Of a stretch of 7,108 bases of DNA, positions 1 to 6,227 are shown in pieces. The stretch lies in the NCBI GenBank assembly GCA_001464165.1, contig LNEX01000272.1:1-7108 (forward strand). The letters run 5' to 3'. The translations under genes were made by a program, and so were the position numbers. A model generated the notes under the pieces. The model was not told where the DNA came from. It did not search any database and saw only the letters and a program-made list of their open reading frames with translations. This stretch comes from a bacterium Ga0077546. GTDB taxonomy: Bacteria; Cyanobacteriota; Vampirovibrionia; Obscuribacterales; Obscuribacteraceae. Within the stretch, counting starts at the first letter, position 1, and the number at the start of each line of letters is the position of its first letter.

Positions 1-335
1 CTAAAAATTTCTGATAATACTTGTTCGAAATCTACAGCTGGAAAACCGTTGCGTTGTGGCACACCCTTGAAATATTCTTCGATAATGGTCGCCGCTGTGG
101 CCATACATAAGCAGAGCTCGGTTGGTTTTATGGCAAGCACTTTTTCTAGTGAGTCGTCTGATATTAAGCCAAAATGCACGGCACTATTGGCCATAGCATG
201 CGATGGCAACTGCTTTTCGCGCAGTACGAGATCTTGTAGGTGAATTCGTACATTGGGAAATTTTAGTTCCGCAGAATATTTCTCGTCGCTGTATTTTTCG
301 GCCATCGCTGGTGATACTACCTCTGTAAATTGCAT
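1..335 (-). CDS. Hypothetical protein, 3' end cut by window edge
   Basis: This is an open frame of 111 codons that runs off the left edge without a stop, so only the N-terminal part is visible. The start is the ATG at 335-333. An in-frame TAA directly precedes it, so the frame cannot begin further upstream, and AGGTG (346-342) lies 6 nt before it, a good ribosome site. The protein begins MQFTEVVSPAMAEKYSDEKY. It is soluble-looking, with no signal peptide and no membrane segment. Recognisable stretches are KFPNVRIHLQDL (about 26-37), a Cys pair in ELCLCMA (about 73-79) and an acidic amphipathic segment ATIIEEYF (about 82-89). I do not recognise the family and assign no function. The gene starts 20 nt after the stop of the universal stress gene on the same strand, so the two are probably co-transcribed. 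An internal ATG at codon 11 (MAEKY) is a possible alternative start but lacks an equally good ribosome site. Confidence 0.72.
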   Translation of the reverse strand, partial: MQFTEVVSPAMAEKYSDEKYSAELKFPNVRIHLQDLVLREKQLPSHAMANSAVHFGLISDDSLEKVLAIKPTELCLCMATAATIIEEYFKGVPQRNGFPAVDFEQVLSEIF

Positions 336-341
336 TTACAG

Positions 342-346
342 CACCT
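342..346 (-). promoter_or_regulatory. Ribosome binding site AGGTG of the hypothetical gene
   Basis: AGGTG on the minus strand lies 6 nt before the ATG at 335. It matches the 3' part of the canonical AAGGAGGTGATC sequence. With the in-frame stop directly upstream it fixes the start of the gene that follows usp. Confidence 0.55.
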
Positions 347-355
347 GTATGTTAA

Positions 356-865
356 TTAAAGAATTATTGCAGAGAGGTCATTGTTGGCTGAGTCTGAGGT
401 CGGCTCTGCCTTTTCGGCGTGTAACTTCTTGAGCTTCACTACTTCTACTGAGCAGGGAGCGTGATTGAGTACTTTCTCGGCGACACTACCGAGCCAGAAC
501 TTTTCTAAGCCAGTTCGTCCGTGAGAGCCGACAATAATCAAATCAGCGTCCCAGCTTTTGGCATAGTCAATAATTGATTCTGCAATGCTGCCGCTAATGA
601 CCCGACCGCTGATTTTATTATTCGGATGGTTTTTCTTTAATTGGATGATCTTTTGGTCGATCATCTGTTGCAATTGGTTCTTGTACTCAGCTTGCATTTC
701 TTCTAAAGATGGTGCACACAGACCCGCTAGAAGATATTCGTTGTAGATTGGAGCCATAATAGAAATTAGACAAAACTCAGCATCGTCTTGCCAGGTTTGT
801 CTTGTTGCCGAATCAACCGCATTAGATGAACAATCTGAATCATCGATGGCAATCAGAACTTTCAT
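356..865 (-). CDS. Universal stress protein, UspA family, single domain
   Basis: A 169-residue cytoplasmic protein of the Usp fold. It starts MKVLIAIDDSD, the usual first beta strand ending in acidic residues at the nucleotide site (D8, D9). Near the C-terminus it has IIVGSHGRTG and WLGSVAEKVLNHAPCSVEVV. Together these give the ATP-binding pattern G-x2-G-x9-G-S (G113, G116, G126-S127), so this should be an ATP-binding rather than a non-binding Usp. Residues 57-78 (EMQAEYKNQLQQMIDQKIIQ) form the helical middle region. A polar tail of about 20 residues follows the last strand and is longer than in minimal Usp proteins. The frame can be extended two codons to a GTG at 871, but that GTG lies inside the ribosome site GGGGTGG, so I chose ATG 865. 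Usp proteins act in stress or starvation survival; the specific partner is unknown. The downstream hypothetical gene is 20 nt away. Confidence 0.93.
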   Translation of the reverse strand: MKVLIAIDDSDCSSNAVDSATRQTWQDDAEFCLISIMAPIYNEYLLAGLCAPSLEEMQAEYKNQLQQMIDQKIIQLKKNHPNNKISGRVISGSIAESIIDYAKSWDADLIIVGSHGRTGLEKFWLGSVAEKVLNHAPCSVEVVKLKKLHAEKAEPTSDSANNDLSAIIL

Positions 866-867
866 TT

Positions 868-874
868 CCACCCC
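868..874 (-). promoter_or_regulatory. Ribosome binding site GGGGTGG of usp
   Basis: GGGGTGG on the minus strand precedes ATG 865. The GGTG core pairs with CACC of the 16S rRNA 3' end, and 3 nt separate that core from the ATG. Because the alternative GTG at 871 is part of this motif, the site favours the ATG. The same TGGGGTG string precedes the sulfatase start. Confidence 0.5.
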
Positions 875-889
875 ATAAATCTTGGTTTA

Positions 890-907
890 AATACTGCTCT
901 TAGTATT
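890..907. repeat. Inverted repeat AATACT-N6-AGTATT upstream of usp
   Basis: A perfect 6-bp inverted repeat with a 6-nt spacer, 25 bp before the usp ATG. It could be a repressor operator or a small 5' UTR hairpin. A 6-bp AT-rich inverted repeat is easily met by chance, so the call is weak. I found no convincing -35/-10 pair in the 872-988 region around it. Confidence 0.25.
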
Positions 908-988
908 GGCCAAGGCTAATGAGTCTGACATCGTTCAAAGTAGTGAAGTTTTATTTGTTTTTGTTGCCGAGGTCGGTCAATTCAGGCC

Positions 989-1038
989 AATGGCCATTAC
1001 GTCTATCATCCCAAAGGATGATAGACGTAACGGCCATT
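989..1038 (-). terminator. 23-bp hairpin at the 3' end of the sulfatase transcript
   Basis: Arms 989-1011 and 1016-1038 form a 23-bp stem around a 4-nt loop (1012-1015). There is a single non-Watson-Crick position, A996 against C1031. On the plus strand this is an A-C mismatch. On the minus strand it becomes a U-G wobble, so the minus-strand RNA pairs along the whole stem. The hairpin starts about 26 nt after the sulfatase stop codon, which fits a transcript-end or mRNA-stabilising role. The U run expected after an intrinsic terminator is missing on the minus strand: the T run lies at 1037-1041, after the stem on the plus strand, where no gene precedes it. It may therefore be an atypical terminator, a 3' stabilising hairpin, or a boundary that limits read-through into usp. 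Confidence 0.6.
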
Positions 1039-1043
1039 TTTAG

Positions 1044-1077
1044 ATTCTAGTCTGACAAAGATTCTAGTCTGACAAAG
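1044..1077. repeat. Perfect 17-bp tandem duplication across the sulfatase stop codon
   Basis: ATTCTAGTCTGACAAAG occurs twice back to back, at 1044-1060 and 1061-1077, with no mismatch. The right copy contains the last codons (Leu-Ser-Asp) and the TAG stop of the sulfatase gene. The left copy is the same sequence in the 3' untranslated region. Seventeen is not a multiple of three, so the second copy would be read in another frame. This looks like a recent slippage or repair duplication that did not alter the protein. Confidence 0.85.
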
Positions 1078-3529
1078 CCTTTTTCAAGTTGCCTTCTTGG
1101 TGTGCTTTATCGCTGTCGGCCTTTTCCTGCGCAGTAGGAGCCTTAAATTCAGCAGTTACTTTCTTGATTTTGCCAGTAAATGTAAATGGCACACTGTAGC
1201 CCTCGGCAACAGCGGTACCAAGATCGCAGCCAACATCAGTGCCTTCATCGGCAGAGAAGCAGAAACCTTGAGTTTTTTCTATTCGTCCTTGAGCTACTTG
1301 TTCGCCGTTGACTGTGATCGTTCCTGTGCCACCTTTGCCTGCACCGCCACCATCATAGGCAAAATCGAAGCGGATAGTTGCTGCACCCGGTGCTACAGAC
1401 TTGCCGGCGGCAATAGTGTATTGCTTCTCTCCCAGCCAGTTGTAGGTAAAGGTGGGCTTGCCATCTTTGAGATAGAAACTCCAGCCGCCAAACTTGCCTG
1501 CTTGAGCAATAAGTGCACCACTGCCTCCACCGTTTGGAATTTCGGTATCAGCTGTGATTGAGAAAGACTTGTTCTTCAAATTGATAAAGACATTCTCTGT
1601 CATGCCGGTCATGCCTTCGTGCAATGTTAGCGACGTGCGGCCAGCCATCAGGTCTGGTCGACCTACGGCTGAGGCATTTAGGCGCTCTAGCATTCGGTCA
1701 TCTAAGGGCAGCACATTGTATTTAATAGCTTCTTTTATAAAGAGAGCTTGCATCTCTTTTAGTTTCTCTGGGAACTTGGCTGAGAGGTCTTCGCGTAAGC
1801 TGTAGTCTTTGGTTGTGTCATACAGCTCCCACTTGTCATTGGCAACGGTGGTTTTGGGCTTCGCTTCCCAGGGCGCTTTGTGCACGGTGCCGGCCAACCA
1901 GCCATCGTGGTAGATAGAGCGGTTAGCAAATATTTCAAAATATTGGGTATCGTGATGACTTTTTGCTTTAGGTTCACTGAAGCTATAGAGCATACTGGTG
2001 CCCTCAATTGGGGTTTGCTTCGTGCCGTTGACTTCTTTGGGCTCAGGTAAACCAGCTGCTTCTAAAATTGTTGGAGCAATGTCAATAACGTGGTGAAACT
2101 GAGTACGCATCTCGCCTTTTGCTTTGATGCCTTTGGGCCAGTGCACAGCCATGCCATTTTTGGTGCCACCATAATCAGATGCCACTTGCTTTGTCCAGGT
2201 GTAGGGTGTGTCTCCTGCTACTGCCCAACCAGCTGCATAGTGACCGTAAGAGTTAGGCCCACCAAGATCATTGTAGTGTTTGAGAATGTCTTCTACAGTC
2301 TCTGGCGCTCCATTGAAGTAGCTCATCTCATTGAAGAGACCATTGAAGCCGCCTTCAGCACTGGCGCCATTGTCGCCCACAATATAAAACACCAAAGTGT
2401 TGTCTAGTTGACCACCTTTTTCGATTACATCGACTAGCTCTCCAACGCAGTGATCTGTAAACTCACCGTAGGCGGCAAATACTTCCATTTGGTGAGCAAA
2501 GAGTTTCTTTTCGTCAGCTGTCAGCTTGTCCCAGTCTTTGATGCCTTCAGGTTTGGGCGCAAGCACTGTATCAGGCGGCACTATGCCGAGCTGCTTTTGT
2601 CTAGCCAAGGTTTCTTCTCTAAGTTTGTCCCAACCTTGGTCGAACTTGCCTTTGTATTTAGCTATCCATTCAGCGGGCACGTGGTGCGGTGCGTGGGTGC
2701 CACCAGGGGCAAAATACATGAAGAAAGGTTTCTCCGGAGTCAGTGATTTTACTTCACTGACCCAGCTAATGGCCTTCTTGGTCATGTCAGGGATGAGGTG
2801 ATAGTTTGCATCTTTTGGTGGCTCAACTTGAGTGAGGCCGTCATAAAGCGTGGGCGACCATTGATTGGCTTCGCCGCCAATGAAGCCATAAAACTTATCG
2901 AAGCCAGAGCGTGTAGGCCAGCGGTCTGTCGGCCCAGAGGGGCTGACTTCCCATGCTGCTGTTTCGTGCGATTTGCCAAAGGCGCCAGTGGCATAACCAT
3001 TGAGGCGCAACATTTCAGCTAGTGGTGCCACGCTATTGGGGCGTTGACCTGTTTGGCCAGGAAACGCCGTGGCTGTCTCCGTGATAGAACCCATATTGCA
3101 CATATGATGATTGCGACCACTCAAAAGTGCAGCTCGTGTCGGAGAGCAAAGGGCTGTGGTGTGGAAGTCGTTATAACGTAAACCATTATTTGCCAACTTC
3201 TCTACTGTTGGCATGTTAATTGGTCCGCCGAAGGCGCTTGATTGCCCAAAGCCCATGTCGTCAATGAGCACTATCAGTATGTTAGGGGCATTGGTCGGAG
3301 CTTTGATTTTGAAGAATGGTGGTGCCTTGGCATCTCTTGCATCTAATATTGTTGAATGAGGAATGACTGGCTCTTTGATGGGGAGGGAGGTGCGGTCCAA
3401 TGCTTCAGGCTGTGCTGCGTAGGCGGCACCTGTTGGCAAAGCCGGCAGTGGTATGACCGAGCTAATACTCAGGGTTAGTGCCAGAGCTGCCATGCGGCGA
3501 AACGTATTGGTTTTTGATATTGATTTCAC
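1064..3529 (-). CDS. Secreted type I arylsulfatase (formylglycine-dependent)
   Basis: An 821-residue sulfatase of the alkaline-phosphatase superfamily, hydrolysing sulfate esters. The signal peptide covers about residues 1-38: basic N-region with R11-R12, hydrophobic core AALALTLSISSVIPL, cleavage near AYA-AQ. The catalytic domain (about 80-600) has the complete active site: D90-D91 (LIDDMGFG), C128 in CSPTRAALLSGR (converted to formylglycine; CxPxR signature with R132), K186 and H188 (GKSHE), H279 (GGTHAPH), D386-N387 (GDNGAS) and K457 (GGTKNG). Residues about 630-800 form a lectin-like beta-sandwich ending DEGTDVGCDLGTAV, as in the long AtsA-type arylsulfatases of similar length. Translation starts at GTG 3529, preceded by GGGGTG at 4 nt. 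The next in-frame ATG (3493) would remove the basic residues of the signal peptide, so it is less likely. The maturation enzyme (FGE or anSME type) is not in the window. The natural substrate cannot be read from sequence. The gene is divergent from the DUF900 hydrolase. Confidence 0.95.
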   Translation of the reverse strand: MKSISKTNTFRRMAALALTLSISSVIPLPALPTGAAYAAQPEALDRTSLPIKEPVIPHSTILDARDAKAPPFFKIKAPTNAPNILIVLIDDMGFGQSSAFGGPINMPTVEKLANNGLRYNDFHTTALCSPTRAALLSGRNHHMCNMGSITETATAFPGQTGQRPNSVAPLAEMLRLNGYATGAFGKSHETAAWEVSPSGPTDRWPTRSGFDKFYGFIGGEANQWSPTLYDGLTQVEPPKDANYHLIPDMTKKAISWVSEVKSLTPEKPFFMYFAPGGTHAPHHVPAEWIAKYKGKFDQGWDKLREETLARQKQLGIVPPDTVLAPKPEGIKDWDKLTADEKKLFAHQMEVFAAYGEFTDHCVGELVDVIEKGGQLDNTLVFYIVGDNGASAEGGFNGLFNEMSYFNGAPETVEDILKHYNDLGGPNSYGHYAAGWAVAGDTPYTWTKQVASDYGGTKNGMAVHWPKGIKAKGEMRTQFHHVIDIAPTILEAAGLPEPKEVNGTKQTPIEGTSMLYSFSEPKAKSHHDTQYFEIFANRSIYHDGWLAGTVHKAPWEAKPKTTVANDKWELYDTTKDYSLREDLSAKFPEKLKEMQALFIKEAIKYNVLPLDDRMLERLNASAVGRPDLMAGRTSLTLHEGMTGMTENVFINLKNKSFSITADTEIPNGGGSGALIAQAGKFGGWSFYLKDGKPTFTYNWLGEKQYTIAAGKSVAPGAATIRFDFAYDGGGAGKGGTGTITVNGEQVAQGRIEKTQGFCFSADEGTDVGCDLGTAVAEGYSVPFTFTGKIKKVTAEFKAPTAQEKADSDKAHQEGNLKKALSD

Positions 3530-3533
3530 GAGA

Positions 3534-3539
3534 CACCCC
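3534..3539 (-). promoter_or_regulatory. Ribosome binding site GGGGTG of the sulfatase (GTG start)
   Basis: GGGGTG on the minus strand ends 4 nt before the GTG at 3529-3527. It supports this non-ATG start over the ATG at codon 13, which would also lose the arginine pair needed at the front of the signal peptide. Confidence 0.5.
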
Positions 3540-3561
3540 AGTTACCCATAATAAGGATAAA

Positions 3562-3590
3562 ATTGTAGCCAATTGACAACTCCGAAATAA
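3562..3590 (-). promoter_or_regulatory. Candidate sulfatase promoter (TTATTT-17-TACAAT)
   Basis: On the minus strand TACAAT (3567-3562) matches the -10 consensus at five of six positions. It is preceded at 17 bp by a poor -35, TTATTT (3590-3585). Initiation about 7 bp downstream would leave a leader of about 25 nt carrying the GGGGTG site. The weak -35 suggests either an activator or a wrong call. Confidence 0.3.
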
Positions 3591-3626
3591 GATTAGGGCT
3601 AAGGGAAAATATGGCAAGATCTAGTA

Positions 3627-3636
3627 ACCTTAAGGT
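3627..3636. repeat. 10-bp palindrome ACCTTAAGGT in the divergent intergenic region
   Basis: A perfect 10-bp palindrome lies 57 nt before the hydrolase ATG. It overlaps the left half of a second inverted pair, GTAACC (3624-3629) and GGTTAC (3655-3660). Dyad symmetry between divergent genes is a usual place for an operator, but the site is short and no regulator gene is nearby. I see no convincing plus-strand promoter around it. Confidence 0.3.
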
Positions 3637-3683
3637 ACAAAAAAGAACAAAATTGGTTACTGGTTAAGGGTAAGAGTTTGAGC

Positions 3684-5009
3684 ATGGCAGTGGCGAAGGA
3701 ATCAATCACTCTATACCTTTTGCTGACAATGTTTTGCTTGTATGCTTTCCCTCAACCGATCCATGCTGCTGAATTAGCTGAGCGCTTTTTGCGCGTTCCT
3801 GTATTTTTTATTACTGATAGAAACCTTGAGCCAACAAAGACGGGCGAAGTTGATTTCGGGCCCCACCGCAAATATCTCGGTGACTGCAAGCACGAGCCTT
3901 TTATGGGCTCTGCCTATTGTGTGGTTGAAAATTTAGAGAAGAAACCATTGAGTGATCACCTCAAAAATTTGGGTTGGTCCAAGGCTGCAGTCAGCGATAA
4001 AGTTGGTGCCTTCAAAATTACTCCGTTGACAGACGATAGTTTTGATAAAGTTCAAGATACTTTCTATGGAAGTGTTCGTGAGAAAGCTCTACAGACAGAA
4101 GACAAGAATATTTTTCTGTTTGCCCATGGCTATAAAAATCCCTTCCATGGTGCTCTTCGTACTGCAGCCACATTGGCCTACAACGCAGAGCGCCCAGTGA
4201 TTTTCTATTCTTGGCCATCGGTGGCTAAGTTGCGCTCTTATACTTCGGATGAGAATAATGTTGAGTGGAGCCAAGAACACTTCAATGACGTCATTGCTCG
4301 CCTAGAAAAACTATGTACAGATGAGCAGTCTCTTAAAGTCAGATTGATGGCTCACAGCATGGGCACAAGGTTGCTGGTTAGAGCAACGCCTCTGCTGCGT
4401 GAAAAAAAGCATATAGTAGAAACCGCTTTGATTTGCCCTGACGTCGATGATGGGCTAGTTAAGCATTACGCCCGGCGCTATTTGAGTGTCAAGGGTACGA
4501 CTGTTATTCGCCTGTATATGTCGCAGCGTGACAAGGCCTTGGTGCTTTCTCAATTTGTTCACGGTGGTTATACCAGGCTTGGAGAGCATGCTGATGCCAT
4601 CGGCAGTTGGGTGACAAAAACTCTTTCAGGGCAAAGCCCTGAGGGTGAGCGGCAGGCTGCCAGTATTGAAGACGCAGAATTTGCCGATAGACTAGCTAAG
4701 ACAAAAAAGAGAATGCAAACCATTGATTTTACTGATATTGATACAGGACCGATTGGTCACCATATTCCAGCCAAACTCATTTGCAGCATGTCATTTACTA
4801 ATGACCCCGGTAGTGGCTTGAGCCTGATTTCAGAAGAATCTGGCCAAAGAAACAAATTCAGCAATCTGTTCACCAAGTTATCTAAACTGAAGAGCACTGA
4901 TCAATTGGCACCAACAGGTGAAGTTATGCGCGTTGTTAAAGTTGATTCTGTAAAAGGCCGAGCAAAAAGCACCATGGGTGTAAAGGGTATTGAGAAAGGT
5001 GATCATTAA
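3684..5009 (+). CDS. Exported alpha/beta hydrolase, DUF900 family
   Basis: A 441-residue serine hydrolase of the DUF900 group (esterase/lipase superfamily). Numbered from ATG 3684: signal peptide about 1-28 (hydrophobic SITLYLLLTMFCLYAF, cleavage near IHA-AE); conserved start strand RVPVFFITDRN (37-47); oxyanion-hole strand FLFAHGYKNPF (145-155); FYSWPS (175-180); nucleophile elbow AHSMG (223-227, Ser225, with Ala instead of the first Gly of GxSxG); probable catalytic Asp283 in YMSQRDKALVLS followed by GGYTRLG; probable catalytic His at 359/360 in IDFTDIDTGPIGHH. The triad is thus intact. Beyond the His lies a basic tail of about 80 residues, rich in Lys and Ser, with no known domain. A TTG at 3678 is an alternative start, with TAAGG 8 nt upstream; both starts keep the signal peptide. 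The stop overlaps the next gene's start by one base. Substrate unknown; an ester or lipid at the envelope is an inference. Confidence 0.88.
   Translation: MAVAKESITLYLLLTMFCLYAFPQPIHAAELAERFLRVPVFFITDRNLEPTKTGEVDFGPHRKYLGDCKHEPFMGSAYCVVENLEKKPLSDHLKNLGWSKAAVSDKVGAFKITPLTDDSFDKVQDTFYGSVREKALQTEDKNIFLFAHGYKNPFHGALRTAATLAYNAERPVIFYSWPSVAKLRSYTSDENNVEWSQEHFNDVIARLEKLCTDEQSLKVRLMAHSMGTRLLVRATPLLREKKHIVETALICPDVDDGLVKHYARRYLSVKGTTVIRLYMSQRDKALVLSQFVHGGYTRLGEHADAIGSWVTKTLSGQSPEGERQAASIEDAEFADRLAKTKKRMQTIDFTDIDTGPIGHHIPAKLICSMSFTNDPGSGLSLISEESGQRNKFSNLFTKLSKLKSTDQLAPTGEVMRVVKVDSVKGRAKSTMGVKGIEKGDH
4997..5004 (+). promoter_or_regulatory. Strong ribosome site AGGTGATC for the membrane-protein gene
   Basis: AGGTGATC lies inside the last codons of the hydrolase gene and could pair over eight contiguous bases with GATCACCT at the 16S rRNA 3' end. 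It is 4 nt before ATG 5009. With the TAATG stop-start overlap this indicates translational coupling and roughly matched production of the two proteins. Confidence 0.65.
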
Positions 5010-6205
5010 TGACTGAAGAAGTATTGGCGGCACAGCCGGAACTGCCAGACTCTTCTTGCGGAATTGTTTCTCGATTGCTGATGCGCTTGGGTTTAGGCAA
5101 GGACCCGAAGCAGGCTTCGGTGATTGCGGTTCTGTTTGGGGTGGCGCTAACATGGCTACCGTCATTGCTTCTTTGTCTCGCTTCTGGCAGCGCTTTTGCT
5201 GGTTCTGTGCAGGTACCGTTCTTGGGCGACTACATTAGTAGTACTCGCTTTCTTGTTGTTGTGCCGATTCTCATTCTTTCTGATTGCGTGACTAGAAAAT
5301 GGTCGCTAAAGACAGTGAAGCACTTTTTGCATGACCATATAGCGCCAAGTGATGCAGCTAAATACAGAACAATCGCAGCGAATAATTTTCAACTACGTGA
5401 TGCTTCTGGCATTGCCCTATGCCTTCTCTTGTTGGCGCTGGCCTATTCGCCAGTCTGGGTAGACATTGTTTTGGCTGTGCATTGTACAAATTGGCAAGTT
5501 GTTTCAACTGCTGGGCATTCAGTCTTGTCTGCTGCTGGCCAATGGAATGCCTATGTCAGTCAGCCATTGTTTCGTTTCGTCTTGCTTGACTGGCTTTGGG
5601 GCTATTTACTTTGGGCTAATTTGCTTTTCAACGTATCCCGCTTTCCTCTAAAGATCAGTGCCACCCACCCAGATTGTGTTGGTGGTCTCGGATTTGTTGC
5701 TGTTGGACAATCATATTTTGCTTTTGCTGCCTTTGCTATGTCAATTGGAGTGTGCAGCTTTGTGGCACAGACAGTGCTTGAGACACACACAAATTTGCAA
5801 GCATATTCTAATTTGGGCATAGTGTTCGTCGCTCTTGTTCTGCTCTTGTTTCTTGGACCGTTATTGGTGTTTACGCCCCTCCTGGTCAAGACTAGGCGAG
5901 AAGCGGTATTCACTTACGGCTCGTTGTGCCACCAGGTCAATAGTTTATTTGCTAATACCTGGCTTGATTTCCTTCGAGGCAACGGTCAAGCCGTTGCACC
6001 AAAGCTAATTTCAAGCTCAGAGCCATCTGCAGTGACGGATCTCAATGCATCGTTTCTCAATATTCAGAATATGAAACCATGTGCCTTCGGCAAAGAGACT
6101 ATCGTGACTTTCCTTGCAGCAGTGGCCCTTCCAGCTATTCCGCTAATAGCAACAGTCATACCGTTAAAGGATTTGTTGAAAGAGCTAGCCAAGGCGCTGA
6201 CATAG
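5009..6205 (+). CDS. Multi-spanning membrane protein with THPD-GGLGF motif, function unknown
   Basis: A 398-residue integral inner-membrane protein. Hydrophobic segments are visible at about 36-63, 80-94, 134-157, 187-209, 227-253, 268-293 and 364-386, so six or seven spans are likely. The N-terminus (1-34) is soluble. A hydrophilic region (295-363) ending NIQNMKPCAFGKE follows the sixth segment, and a short amphipathic tail DLLKELAKAL closes the protein. The most family-like stretch is LKISATHPDCVGGLGFV (214-230), just before a span. I have the impression that HPD-x2-GGLGF occurs in other uncharacterised bacterial membrane proteins, but I cannot name a domain. The start is fixed by the one-base overlap with the hydrolase stop and the AGGTGATC site. 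The tight coupling suggests it anchors, transports for, or is acted upon with the exported hydrolase; this is inference. No transporter or enzyme signature is visible. Confidence 0.82.
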   Translation: MTEEVLAAQPELPDSSCGIVSRLLMRLGLGKDPKQASVIAVLFGVALTWLPSLLLCLASGSAFAGSVQVPFLGDYISSTRFLVVVPILILSDCVTRKWSLKTVKHFLHDHIAPSDAAKYRTIAANNFQLRDASGIALCLLLLALAYSPVWVDIVLAVHCTNWQVVSTAGHSVLSAAGQWNAYVSQPLFRFVLLDWLWGYLLWANLLFNVSRFPLKISATHPDCVGGLGFVAVGQSYFAFAAFAMSIGVCSFVAQTVLETHTNLQAYSNLGIVFVALVLLLFLGPLLVFTPLLVKTRREAVFTYGSLCHQVNSLFANTWLDFLRGNGQAVAPKLISSSEPSAVTDLNASFLNIQNMKPCAFGKETIVTFLAAVALPAIPLIATVIPLKDLLKELAKALT

Positions 6206-6214
6206 TTTGAAAGC

Positions 6215-6227
6215 TGAAATTATTTCA
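6215..6227. repeat. 13-bp palindrome TGAAAT-T-ATTTCA
   Basis: A perfect 6-bp inverted repeat around one central base, 10 bp after the membrane-protein stop. It overlaps the first unit of the 11-bp repeat array. GCTGAA at 6213 is also complementary to TTCAGC at 6263-6268, so the array is bracketed by an inverted pair. There is no T run, so I do not call it a terminator. Confidence 0.4.

Noticed and set aside
49..243. Plus-strand open frame of 64 codons at the left edge
   Set aside because: It is opposite the minus-strand gene that follows usp with a good ribosome site; the plus frame has no ribosome site.
866..871. GTG at 871 as the usp start
   Set aside because: It lies within the GGGGTGG ribosome site, and the ATG at 865 gives the family-typical MKVLIAID N-terminus.
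989..1077. Insertion-sequence remnant or MITE
   Set aside because: The hairpin has a 4-nt loop rather than an internal segment, there is no target duplication around it, and the nearby 17-bp duplication lies wholly on one side and within the sulfatase end.
1097..3022. Several plus-strand open frames of 74-154 codons opposite the sulfatase gene
   Set aside because: They lie antisense to a long gene with full family motifs, lack ribosome sites and coherent composition, and are shadows of its codon pattern.
3573..3578. TTGACA as a perfect -35 for the hydrolase gene
   Set aside because: No acceptable -10 hexamer lies 16-18 bp downstream (GGGCTA at 17 bp), so the hexamer alone is not enough.
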